Below, piece by piece: positions 37,198 to 48,550 of a stretch of 64,000 nucleotides of DNA. Source of the stretch: Shewanella schlegeliana (GTDB lineage: Bacteria > Pseudomonadota > Gammaproteobacteria > Enterobacterales > Shewanellaceae); assembly GCF_016765635.1 (NCBI RefSeq), contig NZ_JAESVD010000001.1, positions 496,001 through 560,000 on the forward strand. Reading direction: 5' to 3'. Numbering within the stretch: position 1 is the first letter of the stretch; the number at the start of each line of letters is the position of its first letter. The notes beneath the pieces are model-generated. The model worked only from the letters and a program-made list of their open reading frames with translations, made no database searches and was not told where the DNA came from. The translations under genes were made by a program, and so were the position numbers.

Positions 37198-38919
37198 TTA
37201 GCTTGCCTGAGCAAGTGGCGTTTCGGCTTCATTATCTGCCTGTGGCGTAGTACCAAACTTGTGGAACATCACTAGACCAAACGCTGTTAATAGACCAAAG
37301 CCGCCAATGATGTACCACATCATATCTGGGCGACCGGCACCTTTGGCCACCTCTGCATATAGGTAACCCGATAGTGGACCGGCAAGCAAAAAGCCTATTG
37401 CTGAAGAAACGAAGTAATAACCCATAAACATGGCTTTTTTATCATGTGGTGCGAAGCTCGCGACATACTCTTGGCTTTTAGGTGAAGCTACCATCTCGCC
37501 AACGGAGAAGACCAAAATGGAGGTTAATACCATAGTGCCGCCCATGATAGCACCGTGAGCTATGCCGCCAATGGCGGTACCTAGCGCGAGGATAATGGTG
37601 CCACCCACTAGGACTGGCAGGGCCTGGAAGCGCTCGACAAAACGACTGATCATCAACTGCATCAATACAATGGATAGGAAGTTAAGTCCAATGAGGTACT
37701 CAGGGTTAATCTGGCGATACTCACTAGCCCAACTCTGTGCGTATTGAGCCGCAGCCGCTGGCGTTTGTGCGATAGCTGCAAAGGCTTGACTGATCTCAGC
37801 TGTCGGTACCATCACCTTAGTATGAACCAATTCAAAATAAGCTTGTTTCACATTGAGTGTTCCGGCGTTTACCTCAAGGCTTAAGCGGGTCAACTCTGCC
37901 TGCAACAGACCTAAATCTACAGGCGCAAAGAACTGCAGCAGATCAGGGTGGCCTGCAAGCATCAAGACCAGATCTGAGGTGTCGACAAAGTCACGAATAT
38001 AGATAGGCAGGGTGATAAAGATCTGTTGATAGACCATCCACATGCCAGATAGGATAAGTAGGTAGATCACGAAGGGTTTATTTCCTAGGCTGATCTTTTG
38101 AGCGTACCAAGGGGCTTGTTTCTTAGAGGAGGCGAGCTTATCCCAGATGAGATGAGCGCTGAACCAAACGGCATAGGTGATTAATGTGGTTTGCCCTGAA
38201 ATCCATTTCGCACCGTAAGACATTAAGATAATTAAGGTGCCGAAAAACAAGATAGCAAAGCGGGCATTGCCTAATACTTCCTGGATATCTTGGAATACCG
38301 CTTTAAGGGGTTTACCTTTTTGTTGATTCTGATCCGTAGGCTCTTTATAGAAGAAGTAAGCTGGGATGAAGTTCACCGCAATCCAAAACGCTGACATGAT
38401 AAAGACCCAATCCCAGCTGATGGCTCTGACATAACCTGCGATAAATGGCCCTAAGAAACCACCAATATTGACCATCATATAGAAGATCCCGAAGCCTAAA
38501 CCACGGTTGGTCTCATCGGTTGTCCGTGCCACAGTGCCTGTGACAACGGGTTTAAAGCAGGCGGCGCCCACAGCCACCCCCATAAAGGCGACAAAGAATC
38601 CCATAAAGGTATCGACTTGCCCAAGTAAATAATAACTTGGGCACATGATGGCGTAGGCGACGAGGAACATCTTCCGGTAACCATAACGGTCAGCAAGGGC
38701 ACCAGTTAATACTGGGAATAGGTAGAGAAAGAAGGGGATCATACCCTGAAGTAAACCACGCTCTTGCTCGGAGAAGCCTAAGCCACCTTGATTTTGCGGT
38801 GAGGTCATATAGAGAGAAGAGAGAGCAAAAAATCCATACCAGGCAAGGCGCTCAAAGATCTCCATGGTATTGGCAACAAAGAATGTAGGGGGTAGCGCAG
38901 TGCGTCCTGCTGGGGTCAT
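37198..38919 (-). CDS. POT/MFS-type transporter
   Basis: A 573-residue membrane protein with 12-14 helices. The first helix has EIFERLAWYGFFALSSLY, the ExxER-like signature of proton-coupled peptide transporters (POT/PTR). GALADRYGYRKMFL is the MFS loop motif, and IFYMMVNIGGFLGPFIAGYV and SVGEMVASPKSQEYVASFAP are further POT-like motifs. A large extra loop (about residues 310-400) between helices is unusual. The substrate may be peptides but is not certain. Single gene. No close terminator was identified. Confidence 0.78.
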   Translation of the reverse strand: MTPAGRTALPPTFFVANTMEIFERLAWYGFFALSSLYMTSPQNQGGLGFSEQERGLLQGMIPFFLYLFPVLTGALADRYGYRKMFLVAYAIMCPSYYLLGQVDTFMGFFVAFMGVAVGAACFKPVVTGTVARTTDETNRGLGFGIFYMMVNIGGFLGPFIAGYVRAISWDWVFIMSAFWIAVNFIPAYFFYKEPTDQNQQKGKPLKAVFQDIQEVLGNARFAILFFGTLIILMSYGAKWISGQTTLITYAVWFSAHLIWDKLASSKKQAPWYAQKISLGNKPFVIYLLILSGMWMVYQQIFITLPIYIRDFVDTSDLVLMLAGHPDLLQFFAPVDLGLLQAELTRLSLEVNAGTLNVKQAYFELVHTKVMVPTAEISQAFAAIAQTPAAAAQYAQSWASEYRQINPEYLIGLNFLSIVLMQLMISRFVERFQALPVLVGGTIILALGTAIGGIAHGAIMGGTMVLTSILVFSVGEMVASPKSQEYVASFAPHDKKAMFMGYYFVSSAIGFLLAGPLSGYLYAEVAKGAGRPDMMWYIIGGFGLLTAFGLVMFHKFGTTPQADNEAETPLAQAS

Positions 38920-39210
38920 ATTATTATCCGTATATTTTATACATTTTGAATTATGCTAACACATGTTATGAGAAAGTGGAGCTTATTGTTCAAAATAGAA
39001 GCGGATTATCGGAGTAAGTAACGCAAAAAGTAGTTCAGTAATAAAGTGCAGTAAAAAGTGCTGAATTATTGCCAAAGAGTGCCATAACAAGGGAAAGTCG
39101 AGGTATAAGTACAGGGAGGTGAGAGTTAAATTCCTGTTAGAGTTGCCTTTGCGCTTGATTCGGTCATAATAGCGCGAAATTTTTTAGTTTACTTTTAGTG
39201 TGATAATAAT

Positions 39211-39702
39211 ATGGCAGTGTTAGACATTTTAACGATCCCCGATGAGCGCCTAAAACGCAAAGCGGTTGCTGTTACAGATATTGAGTCTGTTCAAGGTTTT
39301 ATCGATGATCTGATTGAGACTATGTATGACACCGATGACGGTATCGGCCTAGCAGCAACTCAGGTTGGTAGCCAGCACGCTATCTTGGTTATCGACCTAT
39401 CTGATGAACGCGATCAGCCAATGGTACTGATTAATCCTGAGATTGTTGAGTCTCGTGGTGAATACCAAGGCGAAGAGGGTTGTCTATCAATTCCAGGTTA
39501 TCGCGCTAAAGTGAATCGCCACGAAGGCGTGAAGGTGACGGCACTGGATCGTCACGGTAAAGCATTCGAAATCGATACCGATGAGTTCCTCGCGATTGTG
39601 TTACAGCATGAGATGGATCACCTTAATGGTATCGTGTTTACCGATCATCTTTCGATGCTGAAGCAGCAGGTCGCGCTGAAGAAAGTTAAAAAGTACAAGT
39701 AA
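39211..39702 (+). CDS. def: Peptide deformylase
   Basis: Removes the N-formyl group from new proteins. 163 residues with the three motifs GIGLAATQVG, EEGCLSIPG (metal-ligand Cys) and QHEMDHLNG (metal-ligand histidines and catalytic Glu). It is not next to fmt here, which lies outside the window, so it may be an additional copy. No fmt-like sequence follows. There is no clear ribosome site before the ATG. A terminator follows. Confidence 0.95.
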   Translation: MAVLDILTIPDERLKRKAVAVTDIESVQGFIDDLIETMYDTDDGIGLAATQVGSQHAILVIDLSDERDQPMVLINPEIVESRGEYQGEEGCLSIPGYRAKVNRHEGVKVTALDRHGKAFEIDTDEFLAIVLQHEMDHLNGIVFTDHLSMLKQQVALKKVKKYK

Positions 39703-39760
39703 ACAACCCCTTTGCTCGTAAGCCATTAACGGCTTAAAATGAAATCACAGTTGTAAAATG

Positions 39761-39791
39761 AAGCGCGCCTCTTATGAGGGGCGCTTTTTTA
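39761..39791 (+). terminator. Terminator of def
   Basis: Stem AAGCGCGCCTC/GAGGGGCGCTT (one mismatch) with loop TTAT and six T. The frame of the next gene opens inside it, which argues for a later start there. Confidence 0.8.
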
Positions 39792-39881
39792 TGGTTCATT
39801 GGGCTTTATCGGGTCTGTCAGCTGCAGCTTAAGTCCGTTTCGGTATATACTCAGGCCGTCGTTAAATTAAGAGTCCGTCCA

Positions 39882-40388
39882 TTGCAGGTAATATTACTAA
39901 CCCATGAGCGAGAAGCCAGCCGTCCTACCAATACTGGCAATATTGCCCTTCAGTATTTTCCACAATATTGCCAAAGAATAACCTGGTCACGGGTGGCGCC
40001 TTCGCCAGAGTTGTTGGCGAAGTTAGAAGATCCTGAGACTGCACTGTTATTTCCAGAAGATGAGACTGATGATCGTTCTAAAGAGAATTTGAGCCAAACA
40101 GTGCAACAATCTTTTTGTGGTGAGCAATTGTCATCACTACCGAAAACCTTAGTGATTTTGGATGCGACCTGGCAAGAAGCGCGTAAGATGCTGCGTCAAA
40201 GCCCCTACTTGAAGACTGCGAGATGGTTTTCCCTAGCCGAAACTCCTAAGTCGCAGTTTAGCTTGCGCCGTAATCAAATCGAGGGAGGGTTATGCACACT
40301 CGAGTGTATTATCGAGTTGTTTAAACAAGCGAATATGCTTGATGAGGCTGCGCAATTAACTGAAGCGTTTCAGGAGTTTTGTCAGTGA
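39882..40388 (+). CDS. DTW-domain protein, probable tRNA-uridine aminocarboxypropyltransferase
   Basis: 168 residues. Motifs: ILDATWQEARKMLRQSPYL (the DTW motif, here DATW) and SLRRNQIEGGLCTLE. The family (TapT/TuaA) adds acp groups to tRNA uridine. The start is inferred. The frame is open from an ATG at 39774 that overlaps the def terminator hairpin, while a TTG at 39882 has AAGAG upstream and gives MQVILLTHEREASRPTNTG, the usual beginning. It lacks the N-terminal Cys cluster found in E. coli TapT, as I recall it. Confidence 0.75.
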   Translation: MQVILLTHEREASRPTNTGNIALQYFPQYCQRITWSRVAPSPELLAKLEDPETALLFPEDETDDRSKENLSQTVQQSFCGEQLSSLPKTLVILDATWQEARKMLRQSPYLKTARWFSLAETPKSQFSLRRNQIEGGLCTLECIIELFKQANMLDEAAQLTEAFQEFCQ

Positions 40389-40426
40389 CCCTGTTTAGAG
40401 ATTGCTGTTAACGGAAAATCTATAAT

Positions 40427-40455
40427 AAAAAGGCACTTAACGTGCCTTTTTACAT
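40427..40455. terminator. Terminator between the DTW gene and the TrhA gene
   Basis: Stem AAAAAGGCAC/GTGCCTTTTT with a five-base loop (TTAAC). Confidence 0.85.
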
Positions 40456-40473
40456 TTGAAGATGGATAAAATC

Positions 40474-41235
40474 TCAAATCACCGTTAAGTAGATACATAG
40501 GAAATGGCATATCGCACCCCCTAAGACGAATAGATGCCAGATAGCGTGATTGAAGGGAATACGTTTAGCGACGTAAAAAATCACTCCTAGGCTGTAAAAT
40601 AAGCCGCCTGCAAGTAACAGGTTAAAGCCCAAATCAGACATATTAGCGATCAGCTCTTGCATAACGGTTACACATAGCCAGCCCATCACTAAGTACAGCA
40701 CAAGACTAAATGCCTTAAAACGACCAATAAACAGTGTTTTAAATAAAATTCCACCGATTGCTAGCGACCAAATGGCCAACAGCACTCGATCGGCATCACC
40801 ACTATTTAAGGTGATCAGCATCAACGGGGTATAGGTGCCTGCAATGAGCAGATAGATGGCGCAGTGATCGGCAATCTTGAGTTGATGTTTTAACAAAGGA
40901 GAGGTAGCACTGTGATAGAGGGTTGAGCACAGAAACAGTAAAATAATGCTACAGCAGTAAACAACCACACCTGTTAACTGAACAAAACTTAGGTGGTCAT
41001 AACCTTTTATAAGGCACAAAATCAGCCCTATGATCCCTGCAATCACACCAATTCCGTGACTAATGCTGTTAGCCCGCTCTTCATTTACACAGTAATTTGC
41101 AGATGTGATCTGCTTGCCTTCTTGCTGAGTTGGCTGATTGTCTGAAACTGTCGCTTGTTCTACTGGCATCGTATAAAAGACTTCTGGTTTGACCACAATT
41201 AAGGGCAGTTTAACAGTTTTCAATGGAAAAGCCAC
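40474..41235 (-). CDS. TrhA / hemolysin III family membrane protein
   Basis: PAQR-like seven-helix membrane protein of membrane-fluidity type. Motifs: SISHGIGVIAGIIGLIL (His of helix 1), LYHSATSPLLKHQLKIADHCAIYLLIAGTYTP, and FYVAKRIPFNHAIWHLFVLGGAICHF. It shows seven membrane helices over about residues 55-253. The start is uncertain: the 253-residue version has an extra 22 residues before an ATG at 41167-41169, and the first 48 residues of either version look poorly conserved. Convergent with the DTW gene, with a terminator between. Confidence 0.88.
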   Translation of the reverse strand: MAFPLKTVKLPLIVVKPEVFYTMPVEQATVSDNQPTQQEGKQITSANYCVNEERANSISHGIGVIAGIIGLILCLIKGYDHLSFVQLTGVVVYCCSIILLFLCSTLYHSATSPLLKHQLKIADHCAIYLLIAGTYTPLMLITLNSGDADRVLLAIWSLAIGGILFKTLFIGRFKAFSLVLYLVMGWLCVTVMQELIANMSDLGFNLLLAGGLFYSLGVIFYVAKRIPFNHAIWHLFVLGGAICHFLCIYLTVI

Positions 41236-41393
41236 AGTTTAAGCGAACACGTGTACGCTAAGCTTGATGTGTTTAGTGATGGCTGTTTTCACTAGCTAGT
41301 TGTATGAGCCCTTTGTATGAGTCCTTTGCACTAAGGCTAACATTAGTCCTTATGTACATATTCCATTCGTCAGTAGTCATAGTTGTTCGTCAT

Positions 41394-41421
41394 ATTAGTT
41401 AATCATAATTAGTTAATCATA
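41394..41421. repeat. Two tandem 14-bp repeats (ATTAGTTAATCATA)
   Basis: Two perfect copies, 41394-41407 and 41408-41421. A second tandem pair, TGTATGAGYCCTT, lies about 85 bp to the left. Both are in the 313-bp gap between the TrhA gene and the next gene; no other feature was found there. Confidence 0.85.
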
Positions 41422-41548
41422 GTACTCGGGGTCATTTAATAATCAGTGTAGAGATAGTCGAAGCGACTTGCCTTAAAATAATGTTGAACCAATGTAAACT
41501 GCTTTTGCTCTAAGCTGTTGTCACGATAGGAGTTCGCAACATAAAGGA

Positions 41549-42592
41549 ATGAAGCGATTGAGGTTAGCTAGACCGCAGGCACAGGAAATTGAACAGCAGG
41601 TCGAAAATGATTTATGCCCTTATGTGCCAATGATAAACAGCTTTGTCGCTCATAGAACACTCTTGATAAAAGATGATGTGATTACAGGGCTTTATGGCGC
41701 TCAGGATTGTCATTTTAAACAGAGCTTCACTCAAGTGAATACGGCGAGCGAAACACTGCAAAGTCATAACAAAGTCACACATCAATTCAAAGCCTTACCT
41801 GTGACTATGTTAGTACTGTTATTGCATCTACTTGGCATACTGCTCATTAATCAGTTGTGGTCGGCAAGAGTGCCAAGGCTCAAAGATGCACCGACGGTGA
41901 AAATTCAATCTTATCTTTATCAGGCGCCACAAACATCCCTGACGCTAGAATCTGAGTCTGAGCAAGAGCTTCTGTCTGCATCAAAATCTCAATCAGAGTT
42001 AGCCGCAACGCTTGCCAAAGAGTTGACAACTGAGCAGAAATCCATTGCTGTCTCGCCCCAATCGAAGGGTAAACCAAAAGCCGTATCTGTCGCGTCACAA
42101 TTACAGCTTCAACAACAAACAAGGCCGATGGTTAGCATACAGGCTAATAGTCGTAGGGCTGATAAAAAAGAGCAAGCGTCTCATTTCACCGATGCGAGCA
42201 AAGAGAGTGATCGACCTAACGTCAGCCGATTTACTCAATCGTACTTAGAAAAGCAAAGAGCCAATCAACTCGATACACTGATCGTCGATAGGGCTAGGCG
42301 GTATACTCAAAAGCGTTCACTCAGTGAGATGGACGCTGACATGCAGGAGCTGATTTTTCCTGAGGTGGATGAGTACAGCAAAGTGGTTTCGACAGACCAC
42401 AGACTAGACCCTAACCGCATCGTGAGACACGGTGATACCTGCTATCGAATCGTCAAGGTACCCACCCAGCTAAACCCCTATGCAGAAAATATCGGTTATG
42501 CATTTAATTGTGGTGGAGATAAGGTAAAAAAAGCGATCAATGATGCGATTGCTGCACGGCTGGAAAAGCTCATGTTACCAATAAAACAGTAA
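41549..42592 (+). CDS. Single-span membrane protein with Q/S-rich periplasmic region
   Basis: 347 residues, unrecognised. A cytoplasmic N-terminus of about 80 residues, one membrane helix (about 84-106, LPVTMLVLLLHLLGILLI), then a low-complexity Ser/Gln/Lys region (about 130-230) and a C-terminal domain of about 100 residues. That domain has two cysteines (GDTCYRIVKV and FNCGGDKV) and looks folded. The layout resembles TonB- or TolA-like anchors but I see no TonB motif. Just upstream of the thiamin riboswitch but presumably a separate unit. Confidence 0.6.
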   Translation: MKRLRLARPQAQEIEQQVENDLCPYVPMINSFVAHRTLLIKDDVITGLYGAQDCHFKQSFTQVNTASETLQSHNKVTHQFKALPVTMLVLLLHLLGILLINQLWSARVPRLKDAPTVKIQSYLYQAPQTSLTLESESEQELLSASKSQSELAATLAKELTTEQKSIAVSPQSKGKPKAVSVASQLQLQQQTRPMVSIQANSRRADKKEQASHFTDASKESDRPNVSRFTQSYLEKQRANQLDTLIVDRARRYTQKRSLSEMDADMQELIFPEVDEYSKVVSTDHRLDPNRIVRHGDTCYRIVKVPTQLNPYAENIGYAFNCGGDKVKKAINDAIAARLEKLMLPIKQ

Positions 42593-42760
42593 AACTTAGT
42601 TGATAAATATTCATCTAAATTTTACTTTAATCAGCTATCTAGTTTTATTTGATTTAAATACAAAGTGTTGTGCTTCATTGTTTTTGATGGCTACTCTGAC
42701 TGCTTTTGATAACTTGAGCCTTGTATCCAACAAGCCGATAGGTCTATACTGCCAGCTCAT

Positions 42761-42842
42761 CTTGTCGGAGTGCCATATGGCTGAGACCGTTAATTCGGGA
42801 TCCGTTGAACCTGATCAGGCTAGAACCTGCGAAGGAAACAAG
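42761..42842 (+). ncRNA. TPP riboswitch (THI element)
   Basis: Matches the TPP aptamer plan: P1 CTTGT (42761-42765)/ACAAG (42838-42842), then CGGAGTGCC, GGCTGAGA, CCGTTGAACCTGATCAGG and CTAGAACCTGCGAAGG. These are the conserved pyrimidine- and pyrophosphate-sensor arms. It lies about 155 bases upstream of thiC. A candidate -10 TATACT at 42745-42750 would start the transcript about 10 bases before the aptamer. No obvious terminator was found after it, so translational control is possible. Confidence 0.92.
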
Positions 42843-42983
42843 CGAAATAACTGTATAAAACGACTTTTAAATAAGCTCAAAACAGCATTTCGGTAGTTAC
42901 GTGTCACTGGCGTTTATTCGCTAAGGGATCCGTTCAACTTTCACATTCTCATCTCTCCTGACAAGCAACTTCATTTCTTATAA

Positions 42984-44999
<2,016 letters not shown>

Positions 45000-45001
45000 T
45001 C

Positions 45002-46615
45002 ATGATAAATGCTAATCAAACTCCCATAGAAAGTCGGCCTATCGTATGGACGATTGCGGGCTCAGATAGTGGCGGCGGTGCGGGTATACAGGCTGATCTG
45101 GCTAGCTTGTCTGATTTAGATTGTCATGGCTGCAGCGTGATCACCGCGGTGACGGCGCAAAGCTCTGTTGCAGTGTCGTTAGTTGAGTCGGTATCTGAGA
45201 AGATGCTGCTATCTCAACTCGATACCTTAGCGGCCGATCTCACGCCTGCAGCAATTAAAATCGGTTTGCTTGCAGAACAATCACAAATAGTATGCCTAGC
45301 CAGATGGCTTAAACAGCAGCAACAGGTTTGGCAGCAAAAGGGCATATCGGTAGCCGTTATCTTAGATCCTGTCATGGTGGCAACCTGTGGTGATGCTCTA
45401 GCTAAGGCAGCCGCTCTGGATTTTACTCCCTTTAAAGGCTTACTGGCATTAATCACTCCTAATGTTAGTGAATTGCAAACATTGGCGGGTAAGACACTCG
45501 ATAAGCTTGAGGACTGTATTAGTGCAGCCAAGCTGCTATCTAAGCAGCTTGAGACCTCTGTACTGGCAAAGGGCGGTGATTACGGCCCAAGTTGGTGCCA
45601 TGAACAAGCCAATGACCTGCTCGTTTGCAGTGATGTAGCAGGTATATCGAGTCAACATCAGCAGCAAAGTTTTTGGTTATCCAGCCCGCGAATCGATAGC
45701 AAGAATAACCATGGTACAGGTTGTACCTTATCATCGGCCATTGCCGCTGTGATGGCCCACGGCTTTGTACTCAACGATGCGGTGGTGGTCGCCAAAGCCT
45801 ATGTTAGTGCGGGACTTTTAGCGAGCTATCAGCCTGGCTGTGGAGCGGGCTGTTTAGCCAGAACGGCTTGGCCAAGTGACTTAAGTTTATTTCCCTATAT
45901 CAAACAGACCACGGCCCAAGACTCGCTACCCAGTTCAGTGAGTCACTGTCGTCAAATCGCGGCAACTAAGCAGGCAGGTTTTATAAAGATAGACACACCT
46001 TTAGGCTTGTATCCGGTTGTGGCGGATATAGCGCTGCTCGAAGCCTTACTCAAAGCGGGGGCTAAAACCATTCAGCTGCGGATAAAAGACACGAATGAGC
46101 CAACCCTTGAAGAGCAGATCATCAAAGCGATAGCGCTTGGCCGAGATTATAGAGCGCGGGTGTTTATTAACGATCACTGGCAGCTTGCAATTAAGCATCA
46201 GGCTTATGGTGTACACCTTGGCCAAGAAGACTTGATAGACAGTAATCTAAGCTTGCTGCGTGAAGCAGGCATAGCACTTGGGTTATCGAGCCATAGCTAC
46301 TTTGAGATTTTACTGGCAAAGCAACATCAGCCGTCCTATATGGCCTTTGGCCATATCTTTGCGACAACCACCAAGCAGATGCCATCTCTGCCTCAGGGGC
46401 TCAATAAGCTAAAGCGTTATGTTTCGCTGATGAAAGATGAGCTACCTATCGTCGCCATTGGCGGTATCGATGCCGAGCGTCTTCAAAGCGTTAAGACCAC
46501 TGGGGTGGATGATATTGCTATGGTGCGGGCATTGAGCGAAGCCGATGATCCCGCTGCAGCATTTCAGGCGCTCAACAGCGCATGGCTAGAGGACACCAGT
46601 TATGGCACTCAGTGA
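45002..46615 (+). CDS. thiDE: Fused HMP/HMP-P kinase and thiamin-phosphate synthase (ThiD-ThiE)
   Basis: 537 residues joining two steps. The N-terminal ThiD kinase (about 10-275) has TIAGSDSGGGAGIQADL, AIKIGLLA, ILDPVMVATCG, LITPNVSELQTL and NNHGTGCTLSSAIAA. The C-terminal ThiE (about 325-525) has YPVVADIALLEALLKAGAKTIQLRIKD, FINDHWQLAIKHQAYGVHLGQEDL, GLSSHSYFEI, the FGHIFATTTKQMP family loop and AIGGIDAERLQ. ThiD phosphorylates HMP-P to HMP-PP and ThiE joins it with thiazole phosphate. The linker (about 280-322) is poorly conserved. It overlaps thiF by 14 bases. Confidence 0.96.
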   Translation: MINANQTPIESRPIVWTIAGSDSGGGAGIQADLASLSDLDCHGCSVITAVTAQSSVAVSLVESVSEKMLLSQLDTLAADLTPAAIKIGLLAEQSQIVCLARWLKQQQQVWQQKGISVAVILDPVMVATCGDALAKAAALDFTPFKGLLALITPNVSELQTLAGKTLDKLEDCISAAKLLSKQLETSVLAKGGDYGPSWCHEQANDLLVCSDVAGISSQHQQQSFWLSSPRIDSKNNHGTGCTLSSAIAAVMAHGFVLNDAVVVAKAYVSAGLLASYQPGCGAGCLARTAWPSDLSLFPYIKQTTAQDSLPSSVSHCRQIAATKQAGFIKIDTPLGLYPVVADIALLEALLKAGAKTIQLRIKDTNEPTLEEQIIKAIALGRDYRARVFINDHWQLAIKHQAYGVHLGQEDLIDSNLSLLREAGIALGLSSHSYFEILLAKQHQPSYMAFGHIFATTTKQMPSLPQGLNKLKRYVSLMKDELPIVAIGGIDAERLQSVKTTGVDDIAMVRALSEADDPAAAFQALNSAWLEDTSYGTQ

Positions 46616-47531
46616 TAGCGATTTTATCCGCTACTCTCGTCAAGTGCTATTGCCTGAAGTTGGCGAGACAGGGCAACTCGCATTTATCGATTCTCATGTC
46701 GTGATTATCGGTGTAGGTGGCTTAGGTAACTTAGCTGCGCAACAGCTTGCCGCTGCGGGCGTAGGAAAGATTACGCTTGTCGATGGTGACTGTATAGCGC
46801 TGTCCAATTTACCGAGGCAACTGCTATTTAGTGATGCCGACCTAGGCTATAACAAGGTTGATGTTGCGAGGCGCAAACTAAGTCTGGCCTACCCGCAGAC
46901 CCAAGTGGATGCGGTAGGAGAATTTCTTACGGACGATAATATGGGGGCTGTACTTGGGGAGACGAGTAAGAGTTATGATCTGTTACTCGATTGCAGCGAT
47001 AATTTTGACACCCGTCAGCGAATTAATCGGTTTGCGATAAAAAGTGAGCTCCCACTTGTGTCGGCATCGGCGGCACATTTTAACGGACAGCTGCTCAATA
47101 TTGACCAGCGATACAATCCAAACACAGGCTGTTATCACTGCTTGTTTCCTGCCGAAATGTCAGTGAGCCAAAGCTGTCAAACAGTGGGTATTTTAGGGCC
47201 CATGGTCGGGACGTTAGCATCGATGCAGGCACTAATGGCGCTGCAGCAGCTGTTAGGCGATAAGCAGACCGTGGGTAAGCTGTTTAGATTTGATGGTAAA
47301 CGCTTTAGTTGGCGTGAGCTTAACTTGCCCCGCAATCAGGCTTGTGGTGTTTGCGGCGCTGGTGAAGGCGATAGAGCGCCAGTGCTTAGGGAGAAGTTGG
47401 CAGCGGGGTTAGATGAAGGTTCTGGCTCAGGTTCAGGTTCAGGCTTAAAGCAAGCTGCAGAACAAGAGTTAGACCTGGGCTCAGAGCTTGGGCAAGCAGG
47501 CTTACAGTCAGCGGAGAAAGACTATGTATAA
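46602..47531 (+). CDS. thiF: ThiS adenylyltransferase ThiF, with extra C-terminal tail
   Basis: Activates the ThiS C-terminus by adenylylation for sulfur loading. 309 residues. Nucleotide site VIIGVGGLGNLAAQQLAAAGVGKITLVDGD, then LSNLPRQLLF, and zinc ligands GCYHCLFP and ACGVCGAGE. The core ends near residue 260. The rest (EGSGSGSGSG followed by an acidic helix) is low complexity, encoded by a TCAGGT-type hexamer repeat, and is absent from typical 245-255-residue ThiF. The reading frame is intact into thiS. RBS GAGGAC before the ATG. Confidence 0.95.
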   Translation: MALSDSDFIRYSRQVLLPEVGETGQLAFIDSHVVIIGVGGLGNLAAQQLAAAGVGKITLVDGDCIALSNLPRQLLFSDADLGYNKVDVARRKLSLAYPQTQVDAVGEFLTDDNMGAVLGETSKSYDLLLDCSDNFDTRQRINRFAIKSELPLVSASAAHFNGQLLNIDQRYNPNTGCYHCLFPAEMSVSQSCQTVGILGPMVGTLASMQALMALQQLLGDKQTVGKLFRFDGKRFSWRELNLPRNQACGVCGAGEGDRAPVLREKLAAGLDEGSGSGSGSGLKQAAEQELDLGSELGQAGLQSAEKDYV

Positions 47532-47757
47532 AGGTAATGGCAGTGTCTCGATTACTGTAAATGATGAAGTGAAACAGATTGCGGATAAAGCAAGACTGCA
47601 AAATGTGATTGAAAGTTATTGTGAGAACCGCGCCGTCGATATTAATTCAGTCGCAGTTGCGCTCAATAGTGAAGTTGTGCCCCATAGTCGTTGGCAGAGT
47701 CAGATCTGTCAGGCAAACGATAAGCTAGAACTTTTTTCAGTTGTTGCAGGAGGCTAA
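47524..47757 (+). CDS. thiS: Sulfur carrier protein ThiS
   Basis: About 77 residues of ubiquitin-like carrier. The start is the ATG at 47524 ([15 protein letters not shown]), 8 bases inside the thiF end. The 12 codons upstream in the same frame are part of thiF DNA, not ThiS. The protein ends VVAGG, the C-terminal Gly-Gly that becomes the thiocarboxylate. It contains [17 protein letters not shown] and [10 protein letters not shown] as in the family. The first sixteen residues are slightly longer than usual. Confidence 0.94.
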   Translation: MYKGNGSVSITVNDEVKQIADKARLQNVIESYCENRAVDINSVAVALNSEVVPHSRWQSQICQANDKLELFSVVAGG

Positions 47758-47758
47758 T

Positions 47759-48526
47759 ATGTTAACGATTGCCGATCATCAATTTCAATCTAGGCTATTT
47801 ACCGGTACCGGAAAATTTGCAACGGCTCAGACCATGTTAGAAGCAGTGGCAGCTTCTGAGTCTCAATTAGTGACCTTGGCGGTAAAAAGGCTGGATCTGG
47901 ATACTGGTAGTGACAATATTCTCAAACCTTTGCTAGAGAGCGGGGTTAAACTGCTACCTAACACAGCAGGAGCGCGTAACGTTAAAGAGGCGCTGTTTGC
48001 AGCCCATCTTGCGCGTGAAATGTTAGGTACAAACTGGGTCAAACTTGAGATCCATCCAGATCCAAAATACCTGATGCCCGATCCCATCGAAACCCTGGAG
48101 GCGGCGCGTATTTTATGTGAGCAAGGTTATGTGGTCTTGCCCTATGTCCATGCTGATCCTGTGCTGTGCCGTAGACTCGAAGAGGTTGGCTGCGCAGCAG
48201 TGATGCCCCTTGGCAGTCCTATCGGCTCAAATCAAGGCTTAGTGAGTGAACCTTTCTTAAAGATCATCATCGAACAGGCCAAGGTGCCAGTGATTGTCGA
48301 TGCAGGAATTGGCGCACCATCTCAAGCGACTCATGCCATGGAACTTGGTGCCGATGCTGTGTTGGTTAATACCGCGATTGCCAGCAGTTCAGATCCCGTG
48401 GCTATGGGCCGCTGCTTTGCTCAAGCGGTCAACACGGGGCGGCAGGCATATGTGGCAGGGCTTGGTGCTGTTAGCCATCAAGCGCACAATACCAGTCCGC
48501 TTACGGGGTTTTTAAATGATGCATAA
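47759..48526 (+). CDS. thiG: Thiazole synthase ThiG
   Basis: Condenses deoxyxylulose phosphate, dehydroglycine and ThiS thiocarboxylate to the thiazole. About 255 residues, TIM barrel. Motifs: [31 protein letters not shown] (with the imine-forming Lys), [51 protein letters not shown] and [28 protein letters not shown]. Start at the ATG at 47759, after CAGGAGG, 1 bp after the thiS stop. Its partner for dehydroglycine is ThiH, next gene. Confidence 0.97.
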   Translation: MLTIADHQFQSRLFTGTGKFATAQTMLEAVAASESQLVTLAVKRLDLDTGSDNILKPLLESGVKLLPNTAGARNVKEALFAAHLAREMLGTNWVKLEIHPDPKYLMPDPIETLEAARILCEQGYVVLPYVHADPVLCRRLEEVGCAAVMPLGSPIGSNQGLVSEPFLKIIIEQAKVPVIVDAGIGAPSQATHAMELGADAVLVNTAIASSSDPVAMGRCFAQAVNTGRQAYVAGLGAVSHQAHNTSPLTGFLNDA

Positions 48527-48550
48527 TTATTTAACCTCGAGGGAGTGGTT

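Noticed and set aside
39774..39881. Upstream extension of the DTW-domain gene
   Set aside because: It starts inside the def terminator hairpin and the extra 36 residues do not look conserved.
42600..42896. 98-codon open frame over the riboswitch
   Set aside because: It covers the TPP aptamer, which explains the sequence conservation; no ribosome site.
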